This document shows, one piece after another, positions 42,917 through 57,742 of a stretch of 64,000 bases of DNA. The position numbers were made by a program, and so were the translations under genes. This DNA comes from Zasmidium citrigriseum (lineage: Eukaryota; Ascomycota; Dothideomycetes; Mycosphaerellales; Mycosphaerellaceae), in contig NHNW01000037.1 of assembly GCA_002786025.1 (NCBI GenBank), positions 345,728 through 409,727 on the forward strand. Reading direction: 5' to 3'. Within the stretch, counting starts at the first letter, position 1. Each line of letters begins with the position of its first letter. The notes under the pieces were generated by a model. It was not told the origin of the DNA. It made no database searches and saw only the letters and a list, made by a program, of their open reading frames with translations.

Positions 42917-43032
42917 AATATTTCTAAAACCTAAAGTATTAGAAAGTAAATAATACTTAGAATCCTAAAGGGTTTAAAGTTAATATCTCTAAAACCTAAA
43001 GTACTAGAAGGTAAATAATATCTAGAATCCTA
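42917..43032. repeat. Direct duplication, 65-base period
   Basis: Two 51-base copies start at 42917 and 42982, each of the form AATAT(T/C)TCTAAAACCTAAAG...AGAATCCTA. Imperfect inverted sequences CCTTAGCTAGGA (42901) and TCCTAAGCTAAG (near 43028) flank them, so the unit may be a small foldback element. Confidence 0.65.
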
Positions 43033-46000
43033 AGCTAAGATATTATTTATAAGAAGGAAATAGTATATATATTTAGTAGTATAGTAGTACTAATAGGTTA
43101 CTACCTATATAGGCTTTTAGGTTAGAGTTAGCTTAATATTAAGAAGCCTATAGCCTAATTAGATTTTATAGCTTCCTTTTTAGTTAATAGGAATTTCCTT
43201 ACTTTACTTTATACTTTTACTATACTATATTTATATAATAAAATATACTTCTATATACTTAAAGCTAATAGATCTTCCTTCTTATAAATAGAGTAATAGT
43301 CTCTAACTTACCTATATCTATTATAAGAGTTATAAGTATTCTAATCCTACTATACTATAGCTCTTATCTTTAAAGCTAAGTATATATATAGAATACTCTA
43401 GTAAGTATATAATATAGAGGCTAGTACTAAGTAAGAAAGCTATACTTATACCTTTTATAGAAATATTTATTTATAAAGTATTTATAAGGAAAGATTCCTT
43501 TAATTAGAGAAATAGTTTACTTTTTATATAAAGGCGTTCTTTAATACTATTCTACTAAATAAGCTACTCTTATATCTACTTTTTATACCTTATTAACTAC
43601 TACTATAATAATACTATCCTCCCTACTACTATTCTACTAGTCTTTACTTTAGCTTTCTATTATATACTTTTCCTAATACTAAGATTCTATATCTATTTCT
43701 AATACTAAAGTTACTATACCTATACTATCCTTTAGTATAGTTATATATAACTATAGCTTTAAGCTTTCTCTTCTTATAATAGCTATCTAGCTAATAGGAT
43801 TTTAGTACTTTAATACTTAACTAATAGAAGATTAGAAATTCTATATACTACTATCTAAAAAGAGAATAATTTACTATTACTTAAAAAGTATTAATTAATA
43901 AGAGAGTAGGACTATAATATAGTAATAAGTAGTATAAGTATAGCTATTATAATAAGTTATATAATCTAAGAAGGTATAACCTACTAGTCTATTAACGCTC
44001 TATTACTACTACTTATATAATTATAAGACTACCTTTCCTAGCTTTAAATAGATAATTACTATATCCTTTATAATTATAGCTTCTTCTTTAGTACTAGCTT
44101 TATAATATACTACTTACGCTTTACTACTACTAATACTACTTTCTTTTTCTTTTTTATTTTCTCTTTCTCTTTCTCTTTCTTCTACTAAGCCTTCTTTACT
44201 AGTATTTACTTCTACTTATAACTAGGACCTACTATTAAATTATTATTCTCTTCTAAGCTATTATTAGATACTAGCCTAGGTTAAGAACTAATAAGGATAA
44301 TAGAGCTTTCTTATAACTAAGAAAGTATAGTAGTACTATAAGCCTCTATTAGTATACTTACTATACTAATTACTATATTTTTACTTTATTATATAGTTAC
44401 CTTTTCTATAGTAGGTATTAGATTACTAGTAGTAGATATAACTAGTATACCTATAGCTTTCTCTTATATATTTACTACTAGCTTAGGTATAATCTTATCT
44501 TTCTTCTCTATAGCTACTTTAGCTATTAATTTAAGCCTAAGTTAGACTTACTTATTAATATATCTATAGAAATACTTAGCTATATTTACTATTAAGCTTA
44601 GCTTTTCTTTAGTATCTAAGACTTTAGTATTCTTATCTATATTACTTAGTAATAGTATTTTAGAGCGCTTCTATACTAGACTACTTACCTTTTCTAGAAA
44701 GCTACTTAGTATTAGCTTTCTATATAACTCTTTATACTAACTTCTATTTATAGTAATAGGCTAAAGAAGTAGAAGAACTATAATATACTAAAGTATTAAG
44801 CTAAGAGGCTTAACCTAAAGGTATAGCTACTATACTAGCGTAGAAGTAAAGAAGTAAGATATAAAGGTAAAAGAGTAAAACTAAAGCGCTTAAAGGTAGG
44901 ATAGAAGTATCTTAGGAGTTAGAGTATAAAGCTAAGCTTTAGAAGGATAAGTAGTAGCCTATAGTATAATAGAAACTAGTTATAGTTAAAGTATAGAGAG
45001 AAGAGTAGGTTATAGTAATAGTAATAGTATAATTAGTAGTAGTAGTAGTAATAGTAATAAGAGAGTATTATTCCTAGGCTTAGGTATAAATAATACTATT
45101 ATAGAGGCTATACTAGCTAACAATTACTAGAGCCTTACTATTAAGGGAGAAGACTCGTTTATAGTAGAGAATAGTATAAAGACTATTTATAATTAGCTTT
45201 CTAGATAGATAGTATATAAAGTAAATTAAAGTAGTACCTACTTTCCTTTACTACTAGTTATACCTTTATTATAGAAAGCGTTAGTAAAGACTATATAACT
45301 AGTAGTTAAAGTATTACTAGGCTAGGCCTAAAAGTAATATATAGATACTTTAGCTATATTACTTAAGCTAAGTTATACTATAGTATCTTTATACTTTTTA
45401 CTAATCCTACTACTTAGTATTACTCTATTAGTATTATAAATACCTACTCTTAGGACTTAGTAAGTAGCTTTTCTATCTACTCTTCTTAACTCTACTTTAC
45501 TAAAGCCTCTACCTCTTACTAGTAAGTACTACTTACTACTAGTACTAGTCCTTCTACTAGCTTTATAAACCTATTCTTTACTTCTTTTATTATATAGCTT
45601 ATATTAATCCTTATACTACTCTTAGTTTATAGTACTTAGATATTAAAAGTAAAAGGTATAATAAATAAGAGTAGCTTAGTTAAGAGATAAAGTAAAGATA
45701 TACTATAAGTTTATTAGTAGCTAAAGTATTAAAGCTCTAATATTAAGAAGTAGAAATAAAAGTAAACTAGAAAATAGCCTCTCTTTTATATCTTATTAGT
45801 AAGTAAGATAGGAGTAATATACTTTCGTCGCGCTACTTTTAATCGTTCTATATACTTATAGAATATATCTTATAACTACCTACTCCTAAATATTAATAGT
45901 ATAACTATAGTAGCTCTAGTAAAGCTCTAGTAAGAAGTAAGACTTATATATAGTAAGAATAGTAAGAGTACTATCTAGCTAGCTAGTATTATATCTATAC

Positions 46001-46310
46001 GAGGATATATTTAATAGAAAAGGCGCTAAAAATAGCTAGTAATATTAGTAAGTACTATAGAGTAGTAGTATTAGCTAAAATACTATTTATAACTATAGTA
46101 AAACTACTCTAATCTCTACTAATTTAAGATATAAGGCTTATTAGTAATTATTAAAAGATACCTTAGGCTTATACTATATAGTACTCTATTACCTTAAGTA
46201 ACTCTAACCCTAACTATACTTTATAAATAAGGCCTTTTACTATTATAAAGTAAAACTCCTTCTAACTAAGCTAGTAAGGCTTTAGACTTAAAAGAGATAC
46301 TATTATAAAG

Positions 46311-46360
46311 TAAAAGAAAAATTAGAAGTATTTTTCTAACTAGAGAAATAGTTTATTTAA
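46311..46360. repeat. Solitary copies of the same palindrome
   Basis: The TTTCT(C)TAA(C/T)TAGAGAAATA element occurs here. Single or partial copies also occur near 43500, 46508, 52110, 52292 and 52622. Each is centred on TCTAA(C/T)TAGA. Confidence 0.65.
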
Positions 46361-48399
46361 TAGATTTAGTATCTTTAATAAACTAATTATATTTATATAA
46401 AAATAACTAATACTATTATATCCTAAAGTAGTACCTACTTCTACTAGGTAGAGTAATAGGTAAGTAGAAGCTATTATTCTAATAGTAAAGAAAGACTAAA
46501 AACGCTCTTCTAATTAAAAGAATACTTTACTCTATTAATTCTATATCTTTTATAAAATAGTTATCTTTATTAGAATATAAAGCGAATTACTAAACTACTA
46601 TATAATTTCTCTCGACCTTATTCTACTAAATTATAAATATAACTAAACTACTTCTAATCCTTCTTTCTTTTAGAAATATCTTCTTAAGCCTATCTTTATT
46701 TATCTTTTCTTCTATTACTACTTTTCTATACCTTTTATTTATATCCCTTATTTAGCTATTAATAAGTAATTAATAGTTATACTAATATAATCCTTTACCT
46801 TCTCTTAAATATCTTCTTTTAATTAGCTTTCCTCTACTTTTTCTTATATACTCCTTTTCCTATCTATATACTATATTTTAACTATTATTTAATTCTACTT
46901 ATATTCTTTATATCTATACTATTTTAACTTTAAATACCTTATAGACGTAAGCCTACTACTTAAAGCTCTTACTTTTAAGCTATATATAAAGTATAGTTAA
47001 AAGAGAAGAAAAGGCTCTCTAATTTAGTAACTAATATAAAACGCTATAAATATAGTATAGGAAGTATATAGAATACCTAGCTATTATCCTAGCTACTCTT
47101 AGAGAATATATAATTTAGTAGTAGTATATTTCGTCTACTTATATCTTAACTATTAATAATAGAAGCTATTCCTAGTTTAACTTCTATACTATATTTAATC
47201 GCTTTCTTTTAAAGATCTCTACTTTTCCTACTACTATCTTAAGTATCTTCTTAACTACTATTATAACTATACTATTCTATTACTATATAGTCTTCTTTAC
47301 TCTAGCTTTTTATACTAAAGCTCTTTATATAGGAAAATAATACTTTTATTTTAATATTCTAGATATCTAACTATACTCCTATCCTATATTAACTTACTTC
47401 TTCTACTATTCTATACCTCTTAATTACTACTATTACTTTTTATAATCTCCCTATTTACTAGCTTATACTAGATCTTACTATAAGTAGTCTTAATATACTT
47501 AGTACTTTCTTTCTTACTAATAATCTATAACTAACCTAACTATAGACTATACTTTACTAACTTTTAGTTACCTCGTCCTTAACGTAGTATACTTTATAAT
47601 ATCTACTCTTATAATCTATAAGTCCTCTTAATATTAATACTTAGCTTTCCTTCTATACTAGAGTAAATATATATTTAGGTAAAGGCTAGCTATAGTCTTT
47701 ATTAAAGTAGTTAATATTACCTATATATACTCCTAATATTATTCTATCTTTAAATACTAAAGTACTTATACTCTTCTACCCTTTTTTACTTACTATTACT
47801 ACTTAGCTAGTATCTATATCTAGCTACCTACTACGCTAATAATACTATAATATACTATAGCTACTACTAGCTCTAACTTATACTCTAGTCTTTAAAGAGT
47901 AGAAATACTTTAAGCTACTACCTATTAAAGAAATAGAAGCTAATACTACTATAGGTAATATATTCTAAGAAATATATAATAGGATACTATTACTACTAAT
48001 ACTTATATAATCTAACGTATATAATCTATATTACTCTTACTTACTAGACTCTTAGCTAGTAGTATCCTAACCTACTCTACTATTATACTAGAGAGTTATA
48101 TATATTATATAGGAAGCCTAAAGTCTTAATTCGACTCTTATATATAGTACTTAACTCTCTAATAATAGTTATATATCTTATAATAATCTACTATAAGCTA
48201 GTATACTAAACTATAGCTTTCTTAAACTACCTTTTTAGTTATTTAAGATACTTTATATTATATATAGCTTTAGCCTAATATCTTTACCTAGCTTAACTTT
48301 ACCTTATTATAATAGAACTATAAGGAATTAAGTATAATAACTATAGGCTAAACTACCTTATCTCTAATCTATTCCTTTAGACTTTAATAAGGCGCTACT

Positions 48400-51300
48400 T
48401 AGATAATTAGAGAATAAATTCGACCTAGATATATATTATTTATTATCTAAGGATAAGATTTTATCTCCTTATTAGAATTAGAGGACCTACTTACTACTAG
48501 AAGTATAGGCTAATATAGCGCTAATAGAGCCTACTAACTTTATAGTAGACTATCTTACTACTAGCTTCTACCTTAGTAGCTATAAGTATAGTTATAATAC
48601 TACTTTATAACTATTATTTCCTTATAGCCTTACTTAATAGTATAAGATCTAGTATATAGTACTCTCTAATATCCTTAGCGATCTTACTATAAATAAGCTA
48701 AAGTACTTACTACTATAATACCCTTATAATTAGCTAGATAATACCTTCTAGCGCGCTTTCCTTATAAGCGTAACTACTAACCTATCTTACGCTTAAAAGG
48801 TTAAAGATCCTAACTACTTTAACTATATATCGCTCTCTCTAAAGGCTTTATATACTTATAACGCTAACCTTAACTCTATTAAAATCTCTTATATATAGGA
48901 TATTAATTATCTAATACTCCTTTTTACCTTCTTTACTACCTATTATACTACTATATAGGTATTCTATACTTAACGCTTTACTAAGACTATTACTATTAAT
49001 TAGTATACTACTATTAGCTAGTACTCTATTATCTCTTAAGAATATAAGTACTTCTAACTTATATATAGCTTTACTATTACTAACTTTAATACTTATATTT
49101 TCTTCTCTAGCTTTCTAGTCTCTTTTTATAATTCTAATAGAAAGATATAAAAGGCGAAGTACTAGTAAGCGTAAGTATATCTAACGCTTATATAGTAGGA
49201 ATACTAAGTTAACTATATACTATTACTTATAATAAGAGCTATATATAGAAAGGAGGTAATATAAGAATATCCTTTATTATAGAGTAATATATATAATTAT
49301 ATTATATTACGCTAGTAGGAGAATATATATATTAGTATATAGTAAGGTTAGAGTAAGCTAGGCTACTAGCTACTAAATAGGCTAGGTAGTACTAGATAGT
49401 ATATAGAACTATCTTATCTCTAGGATAAGATTATCTAATAGGCGCGTAGCTACGATAATCTAGTATAGAATAATCCCTAGCTTATTATAGTAACCTATAG
49501 CTATAAGGTAGTATATATAGTATCTAGCTTTAAGTAGCTCTAAGTAGCTCTTCTTATAGACGTAACTACGTAATTTACTAATAACTTCGTTAATATATAA
49601 TATATAGTAGGAGATCTAGGCTATTATAACTAGGCTAAAAGTAAAGACTTATATAGCGCTATTAATAAAGCTAACTCTAAGCTATTCGTTTTACTATAGG
49701 CTACTTAATATAATTATACTAATATTTATTAGCTTAGTCTTACTAGCTACTACTAGAAGTTCTAGTAGGGAGGTACTAGTAAGGTATCTAGTATTTATAT
49801 CTCTCCTAGAGCGCCTTTATAACTTTACGTAAAAGAGTTCTACTATATATAGTTATATAATAGCTTTAAGGATATTATAGCGAGTATAGACTATACTACT
49901 AGCGCTCTATTCTCTAAGCTAGACTTCCGCTTTCTTACTTTTAGTTAAGGGATACTTAATAATATATATTCGATTACTAAGTATTACTATAAGAGTTAGG
50001 TACTATAAGAGTAGCTCTTTTACGCTCTATAGTAGACTATACTATATATCTACTATACCTTTACCTTATACTCTTAAAAGAGCTTTAGATTATTAGCCTA
50101 TTAGGAATATTATATTACGCTCCCTATACTAGCTACTATTACTATATAAGAAGCTAATCTTTCCTAGTAGCTTTTATTAGAAGCTAATACCTATTAGTTC
50201 TACTTAGTCTTACGTTAGAGTAAGGTTATTAACTTCCTTTACTAGTAGTATAATCGCTAGCTATATACTATCTCTATAGTATAGTCTCTAGCCTCTATTA
50301 AATAACTACTCCTTCCTTATATAGACGTCTATAAGGTTAAGGAGTTAGACTCTACTATACTTATAGTATTATTTAACTACCTATTATTCTCTCTTAATAG
50401 CGAATCGCTTTTTCTCTATTAGTATATAGAGAAGTATCTATATAGGCCTAAGGGTACTAAGGAGAGTATAGGAGAAGAGCTTAGCTCTAATATACTAGCT
50501 AAAGATAACTATATTAGTACCTACGAAAATAATAAACCTAATACTTATAATAATTCTATTACTAGTACTATACGCTATAGCCTAGATCTTAAAATAATAT
50601 TATTATAGACTAATATAGTCTAGCTCCTACTTAATATATTCTATTAGAAGCGTCCGCGCTTCTATAGAGACGTCCTTATCTAGACCGCTTTTAACCTAAG
50701 CTACTTATATATTAATACCTATATTATAGGATACTTAGATTATAAGGACTACTTCTACTAGGCCGCTTAAGGCGCCTATATATAGCTATAGGAAGTATAG
50801 CGCTAGCTTAGTAAGTATAAAGCTATATAGGATAAGTATAACTACTAGGAGTAATCTACCTTCTATATTATATAGGACTTATATATTTATACCTATAGCT
50901 ATTAGCTTCTTAGGTAACTATAGTAGAAGAACTATCTACCCTATCTTATTAATAAAGACTATAGCTCTACTTATAGTAACGCTTAGATAGGATCTACTTT
51001 ACCTACTTAGTATAAACCTATTACCTATACTAAGTATAATAGTTACTATAAGCTTTCCTATAGCCTTATTACTTATACGTCTAGCTATAAACCGCTTATA
51101 TTCTATATATAACCTTAGCGATAGTATAAGAACTATATTACTAGCTTTAGCGTAAAGGACTTTAGCTAGTAGACTTATATCTAAATACTCTTTAACTAGA
51201 ATAATAGCTTCTACTATAAGTTATAGGATAATTTTATCTTTAGACGCTAGGCTTACTACTACTATCGCTAGCTAGAGGCTAAGGTTTACTAAAGTATTAG

Positions 51301-52080
51301 TAGATAGTAGATAGATAACTTTACTAACTATACTACCTAGTTTCTAACTATCCTCCTTTACTATAAGGCTAATAAGATATATCTTTACGAGAAACTACTA
51401 GACTCCCTCTTTATCCCTAAGTACCTTTAAGAGCGATTTCCTAATAATAGTAAGATAGTAAAATAGATTACTATTTAACCTACTATATAGTATAAAAGTA
51501 AATAGCTATTAACGCTAAATAGCCTCTACCTACTTAATTACTTCTAGCTACTTAGTAATACTTATATAGACTAGTATAATAAGAAGTAGCCTAAAGTTAC
51601 TAATCGCCTACCTAATATCTACTAAGTAGCCTTCGAATTTATTACTAGTACTCGCCTATAATATATACCTAATAATATTAATAGTATAGTAGAAGAGAAA
51701 GTAGCTAGTATAAATAATAAGGATAATAATAATAATAAAAGAGCTATATATACTTAAGGTAAGGTAGATAATAGCTATAGTATAGATAACTAATATAATA
51801 CTAGTAGTATAGCTACTACGCTTAATATAACTTAATATATAGTAATAATTAAGAATAGTAAGAAAAGAGATAGAAAAGAGTTATAGATTAGAGTAGAGGA
51901 TAGTATATAGGTTATAAAGCGTAAGAGAGGGATTAGGTTTATTAAGTATAAGTAATATAATATAGATAAGGAAGGTAGAATAGTAAGTAGCTTAGATAAA
52001 AGCTATATAGATACTAATAGACTATAGGAGGTTACTATAAAAGGAATAAGATAGCCTTATAAGTTATAAGTACTACCTAA
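48400..52080 (+). mobile_element. Long coding-like relic, family unknown
   Basis: A forward frame can be followed for more than 1.5 kb (about 50380-52080 most clearly) in which the only stops are TAG and TAA, as expected if CAG and CAA were RIPped. The inferred product would be Gln/Tyr/Lys-rich and over 500 residues. I see no reverse transcriptase, integrase or transposase signature. It ends just before the palindrome near 52110. Confidence 0.35.
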
Positions 52081-53363
52081 AATCTAATCGCTTTAATAGA
52101 AATAAACTATTCTTCTAACTAGAAGATCCTATAATACTTATATAGTATTTAATATCTACTTACTAGTATCCTAGATAACTAAGTATAAGGACTAATACTT
52201 ATAATAGAAGACGTACTAGTAAGACTAATAGTAATACCTACTATAAATAGAGTATTAATAGTATATAAGAAGAAGTACTTTAAATTAAAATATTTCTCTA
52301 ATTAGAAAAATAGAGTAGCTAGTATATAACCTTTAGCCTAACTTTAGTATACTAATTTATTTACTTACCTTACCTTATCTTACCTTACTTTACTTCTATA
52401 GTACCTTTATATATTAGTACTTTAAGATATATATAAAGGCTACTTAATACTACTTATTATATCTACTTTTACTTACTTATAATAGTAAAAGCGCGCTACC
52501 TATATTATTATTACTATATAGTCTATATACTATAGTATAAATAAGTATCTACTACCTTTAACTTTCTAACTTTCTATAATACTAATTTAATCTCTAGCCT
52601 TTCCTTTCTCTCTCTTTTTAATTCTTCTAATTAGAGAAATACTTTACTTTAAGTAATTTCGACCTTTCCTTTATAAACTAACTCTAAAAGCGCTAGTAGT
52701 ATACTCCTCTAATAGACTATACTTTTACTTAATAACTTTTACTCTATACTATATATAAGCGACTTTAACTCTACTCTCCTTTAAGGATAGAGAACTCTAA
52801 CTCTAATAAACTATATACGCTTAGCTATAGTCGCTTTAAGAGTAGTCGCTCTAGTAGCGCTTATAGTAGTTATAGCGCTAACTAGGCCTCTAGAGGTATA
52901 AGTAGCTTAACTTCCTTTAGTAATTCCTCTACTACTTTATATACTTAAGGTAGTAGAAGTAGTAGAACTAGTAGAAGCTCCTATAGTAATAGAGCTTATA
53001 GTAGCTATAGCGACGCTATTAATATAAGTATACTTAAATACCCTCCTTCTAATATTACTAAGAAAAATACTAGTATAGATACTACCTATAATATATAGAA
53101 GATAACTACCTACCTAGACCTAAACGAGAAGTATAAAGCTAAAGAGCTATAAATAAAGGTAAATAGTACTATTTAAGTACTATATATAGAAGTAGGTATA
53201 TATATTATAAATATAGAGGTAACTAGTAAATCCTTACTACTAGTTACTAGCTATCTAAACCTCTTTAATACCTAATAACTTATAGCTCTCTATAACTATA
53301 ATTAGAAGGCCTTTACCTACTTTAGTAAGGCTTATAGAGTAAGTCTACTATTTAAAAAGTAAA

Positions 53364-53460
53364 CTCTAATAAAACTTTTCTCTAGTTAGAAGAAAAAAGG
53401 CTATTATTAGAGAGATTATTTATTCTAACTAGAGAAAACTTTTAATAGAGTTATATAGAT
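53364..53460. repeat. Palindrome pair 1
   Basis: Two 28-base arms, 53364-53391 and 53432-53460, are reverse complements at almost all positions around a loop of about 40 bases. Each arm contains the core TTCTCTAG/CTAGAGAA. Confidence 0.75.
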
Positions 53461-53469
53461 TTTCCCCTT

Positions 53470-54780
53470 ACTAACTATTTATACTAGAATAAGTTTAGCT
53501 TCGAACTAACCTCCCTCGACGCTAATAGTAATTTACTATCCCTCTAGTTTCCTAAACTTATTAAGTATATTTATACTAGTAAGATCCTATTCGACTAGGT
53601 TAAGAGTAGTAAGGAGCTAATAGTAGAAGCTTTTACTATATAGGCGAGTACTAGTACTATATATATATACGCCTACTAGATACGCTATATCTACCTTATA
53701 TTTAAGGCCTTTAAGGAACTCCTAAAAGAGCTTAAGGACTTTAGTATCTCTACTATTTTTACTAGCTAAGACTTTAAGGATAATAATAAGACTATCTCTA
53801 CTAAAGTTAAGGCTACTAGTAAGCTTATATAGGATTACTATATACCTAAAGATATCTACTATACCTTTATCTTATTTAACTACCTTTAGATATTAGTAAA
53901 GAAGAGATACGCCTAGATAGAGAAGAATAGTAAGGTAGCTAGTATCGATAAGTATAATATTAATAGCTACTATTCTAAACCCTAGAATAAAGCTATTATT
54001 CTCCTTCTCTTTTATATCCTACGTAGTATAATTAATACTACTACTTAAGATTAGGACTAGTAACTCGCTTTACGCTAGATAGATAAGAGAAACTAGAAGT
54101 AGGCCTAGACGGCGCTATAGAACTTAAATTTACTATAGAACTATATATAGGCGTAGTTATAGAGTAAGGATCTAATATAGAGTAATAATCTCTATATATC
54201 TATTAAGGGCGTTAAGGCTTTATATAGTATAGGCGCTAGCTAGATTATTAGTAAGAACCTTATAAATATCGACGAGTAATCCTATAATATAGCGCTACCT
54301 AGCGTCTATATTAATCTTAAGTACCTCTATACTAATATAACCGCTTAGGACGCCTTACTCTTTAAATACTTAAGTAATAAAGCTATAAAGGCTAATATAG
54401 CTACTTTAATAGAAGTCGCTTCTATCGACCTCCTTAGCCTAGATACTAAGAGCGACTTCTTCTACTACTAGGTTACTTTTAATAAGAACTCTACCTAAAC
54501 TCCTACTATAGAAGAGGTTAAGTAAGAACTAAAATACCTTAAGATTATAAAAGACCTTACTAAGCTTAATAAGGTCTCTAACGCTTACTATATAGTTACT
54601 TACTTTAGTTAGAAGCTAAAGACCTATTAGCTATAGAGTATCTACTAGCTTATAAAGATACTAATAGGCTTACTTATAAGCGCTATCCTTAGCGATAGTA
54701 TAGGTCTTAATAAGACTATTACTACTATATAGACTATCTTAGAGCTCGCGAAGTAGAAAGATAAAGAGATTAATAACTAA
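53470..54780 (+). mobile_element. Coding-like relic between palindrome pairs 1 and 2
   Basis: A forward frame interrupted only by TAG/TAA covers most of this interval, for example around 53690-53790 and 54290-54480. The product is not recognised. Length before decay would be about 430 residues. Confidence 0.35.
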
Positions 54781-54792
54781 GATAGTAAGTCT

Positions 54793-54871
54793 AAAACTAT
54801 AATCTTTCTCTAACTAGAAGAAATTATTTATTTAGTAAATTAAACTTCTCTAGTTAGAAGAAAGTTTTAAA
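54793..54871. repeat. Palindrome pair 2
   Basis: TTTCTCTAACTAGAAG (from 54805) and CTTCTCTAGTTAGAAGAAAG (from 54845) face each other over about 25 bases. Same core as pair 1. Confidence 0.7.
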
Positions 54872-54879
54872 TCTACTTA

Positions 54880-56460
54880 AACTAATATATTATATAGTAA
54901 TATTATAGGAATTTCTTATTAAGATATATAAGAAGAAGACTATTACCTAACTTATTATAGATACTAAAGCTAACCTTAAAGCTACCTTTCCTATACCTAC
55001 TACTAATACTAGTAAAGCTATCTTAAAGAAGTATAAGTATAAGCTAAATACCTTTATCTACGCCTAAGCCTTTAAGATATTCGAAAACGATAATAATAAT
55101 ATAGATACTACCTTTATAGAGTATATTAACGCCCTTATTAAGGCTAGTAAAGTACTTAATAACTTTACTACTACTCGCTTCTTTTATTATTCTATTTTAG
55201 TTACTAGCTCGCTAAATATTATCTCTACCTAAGTTAGTTATTAGAAGTAGTTTTATAATAACTCTATAACTTAGCGCTATATTACTCTTTTCCTCTTTAC
55301 TAGCTTTAGTAAAGATAAAGCTTTTACTTAGTATAAGGATATTATACTAAGTATACTAGATAACCTAAATAATAAGTTAGATTCGCTAGACTAGTATAAT
55401 ATAGCTACTTTAAGAACTCTCTTTATTACTACTTTTTAAGCGCTATAGAAAGTCCTTCTCTTTTCTAAGAAAGGTACTTATAAGTCTAATAATAATAATA
55501 AAGATAATAATAAAGATAAAGAGGAATACTATAACTTTACTAATACTATAGATAATAGGATAGGCTTAATTAATAGTAGTAATAGTAATAGAGAGAGATC
55601 TAATTAGAATAGTAATAGTACTACTTTAGTAACTTAGAAGGTTCCTAAGAAAGTCTATACTATCTAGTACTAGTCCTACTTTAACTTTTAAGCTTTTAGT
55701 CTTATTATAGTAGATAAAGTATATTATATTAAGAACTCTACTATAAGATAGACCTATACTATCTTTAGCCTAAAAGTCGCTATAATTATCCTCCTTACTA
55801 CTATACTAGCTAAGAATAGTATACTAGATATAGAGAGTATACTTACTATTATTTATAAGTACCTTAAGTATAAGAGTAGATATCTATTAGGCTAGCTAAA
55901 GGGCGAGCCTCTAAATTATATAACCTATAAGGAATTCTATATAAAGTTTACCTAGTAGTATAGTAGTAATATTAGTAAGATTCTATAAAATATACTAGCC
56001 TTCTACTTTAGTACTCTCGATTCTATAAACTTTATTAGAGAGCTTAAGAAATATAGTAATAGTAATATAGGTATAGCGAATAATATACTCCTACTAATAT
56101 TTACTATATATATCTTTTACTATATACTTAGTAACTACCTTTAGCTATTTAGAGAGTCTATTATTATTAGTTTAGAGATTCCTTTCTAGAAGGCTATTAC
56201 TTAGGAACTATAGATATTACCTCTCTAAGCTAGTATCTACTTTAGCGTCCTAGCTAACTTTAAGACTATTACTATCCTATCTATTAAAAAGAATAAATAG
56301 AAGACTATAAGTAGTAAGCTAAAGCTAAATATATATATTACGCCTACTTACTACTATTTTATTATTACTAGTTTTACTCTACTACTTAATATTTTCTTTA
56401 AGTAGGCTATTAACCCTAAGGCTATCTAGGTCTAAGTAGTATAAGTCTCTAAATCTAAAC
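54880..56460 (+). mobile_element. Coding-like relic between palindrome pairs 2 and 3
   Basis: Another forward frame with TAG/TAA-only interruptions, about 500 residues if intact. A polar Asn/Lys-rich stretch lies near 55480-55600. No family signature was recognised. Confidence 0.35.
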
Positions 56461-56467
56461 TATAAAT

Positions 56468-56526
56468 AAAAGTTTTCTTTAACTAGAGAAAACTTTAATA
56501 ATTTCTCTAGCTAGAGAAAACTTTTA
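56468..56526. repeat. Palindrome pair 3
   Basis: Left member 56468-56496 is itself a near-perfect palindrome (AAAGTTTTCT...AGAAAACTTT). The right member, 56502-56526, repeats TTTCTCTAGCTAGAGAAAAC. The pair can form two adjacent hairpins. Confidence 0.75.
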
Positions 56527-56529
56527 CTT

Positions 56530-57740
56530 TAAATAATACTTTCTTCTATCTCTAACTTTACTAATCTAATCTAGATCGTTTAGCTATATAGACGCCTTTT
56601 CTATTCTCTACTACTATACTAAAGGCTACTTATAGGACCTTATACTTATATATTATATAAGTATCCTTAACTACTTTACTATAGTATCTATAAAAGTCTA
56701 GGCTCTTATTAAGATCTACTATAAGAAGATTATTATTAGCGAAGATAAGGTCTTATTCTAGGCTAATAAACTACTTATTATTCTTTATATAGAGATTATC
56801 CTTAGTCTTCTTAATATTAACTATATTAGCGTCTATACTAGTAAGAGCTTTAGTAAGTATTTCTATATCTAGAATACTTTTAACTATAAGCCTAATATTA
56901 TAGTATATATCGCCTTCTCTATAGCTTATACTAAGTTAGCTAACTACTAATATAGCTACTATATTTAAGTCTTTATTAAGCTAGTTTCTAGTACTATTAC
57001 TATATAGTATATTAGCTATACCTAGCGTCTTAGTTAGTTAAAGGAGTAGGATATTATCTTCCTTTTTAGTAATAAGATATATAACTAGGTATCTATTACT
57101 AGCTATATAAAGCGCTACTATATATTTATTACTAATAGTCTTAAAGTTCCTAAAGACTTAAAGTAGAAGGCTCTTACCTACCTTCCTACTAAAAAGAAGA
57201 TTAATATAGATAAGAAGACTACTATAGAGTATATTAAAGAGTCCTATACTAATAAGGCTAGAAGGGTAATCTTACTTACCTTTACTAATATATATATCTA
57301 TAAGATATTTAGCTTTCGCTTAAACTATTAGGCGTCTAATAGTAGTATAAAAGACTTTAGTAATAGTAAAGTATAGTCTAAATCTAAGTAGCTTCGCGTA
57401 AAGAACCTAGAGCTATATAAAGTCCTCTACTACTTTATACTTAGTAGTAAAGTCGCTTAGTCTACTATTACCTAAATTAATATATATATATAAGGTAATA
57501 CTAAGAAGTAGAATAATAAGACTACTAGTCGCGAAGTAGATCCTATAGAAGTAGAGCCTATAAAGGCTATCTCTATAACTATATATAGTCTCTATTAAGT
57601 TATACTTTCTACTAATATTAATATTAATAATTCTATTAAGGCTACTATCTACTATTACGCTAAGGATACCTTTAATACTCTCTATAGCTCTATTAAGATC
57701 GCTATATAGTTAGAGAATACCTAAGGTAAGCTATTTAATA
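56530..57740 (+). mobile_element. Coding-like relic between palindrome pairs 3 and 4
   Basis: The clearest forward frame of the series: long runs free of stops, about 400 residues in length. Lys-rich segments lie near 57160-57260. No recognised domain. Confidence 0.35.
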
Positions 57741-57742
57741 AG

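Noticed and set aside
42901..43040. Complete DNA transposon with terminal inverted repeats
   Set aside because: The inverted ends are only about 12 imperfect bases around a 65-base duplication, and no target-site duplication is visible.
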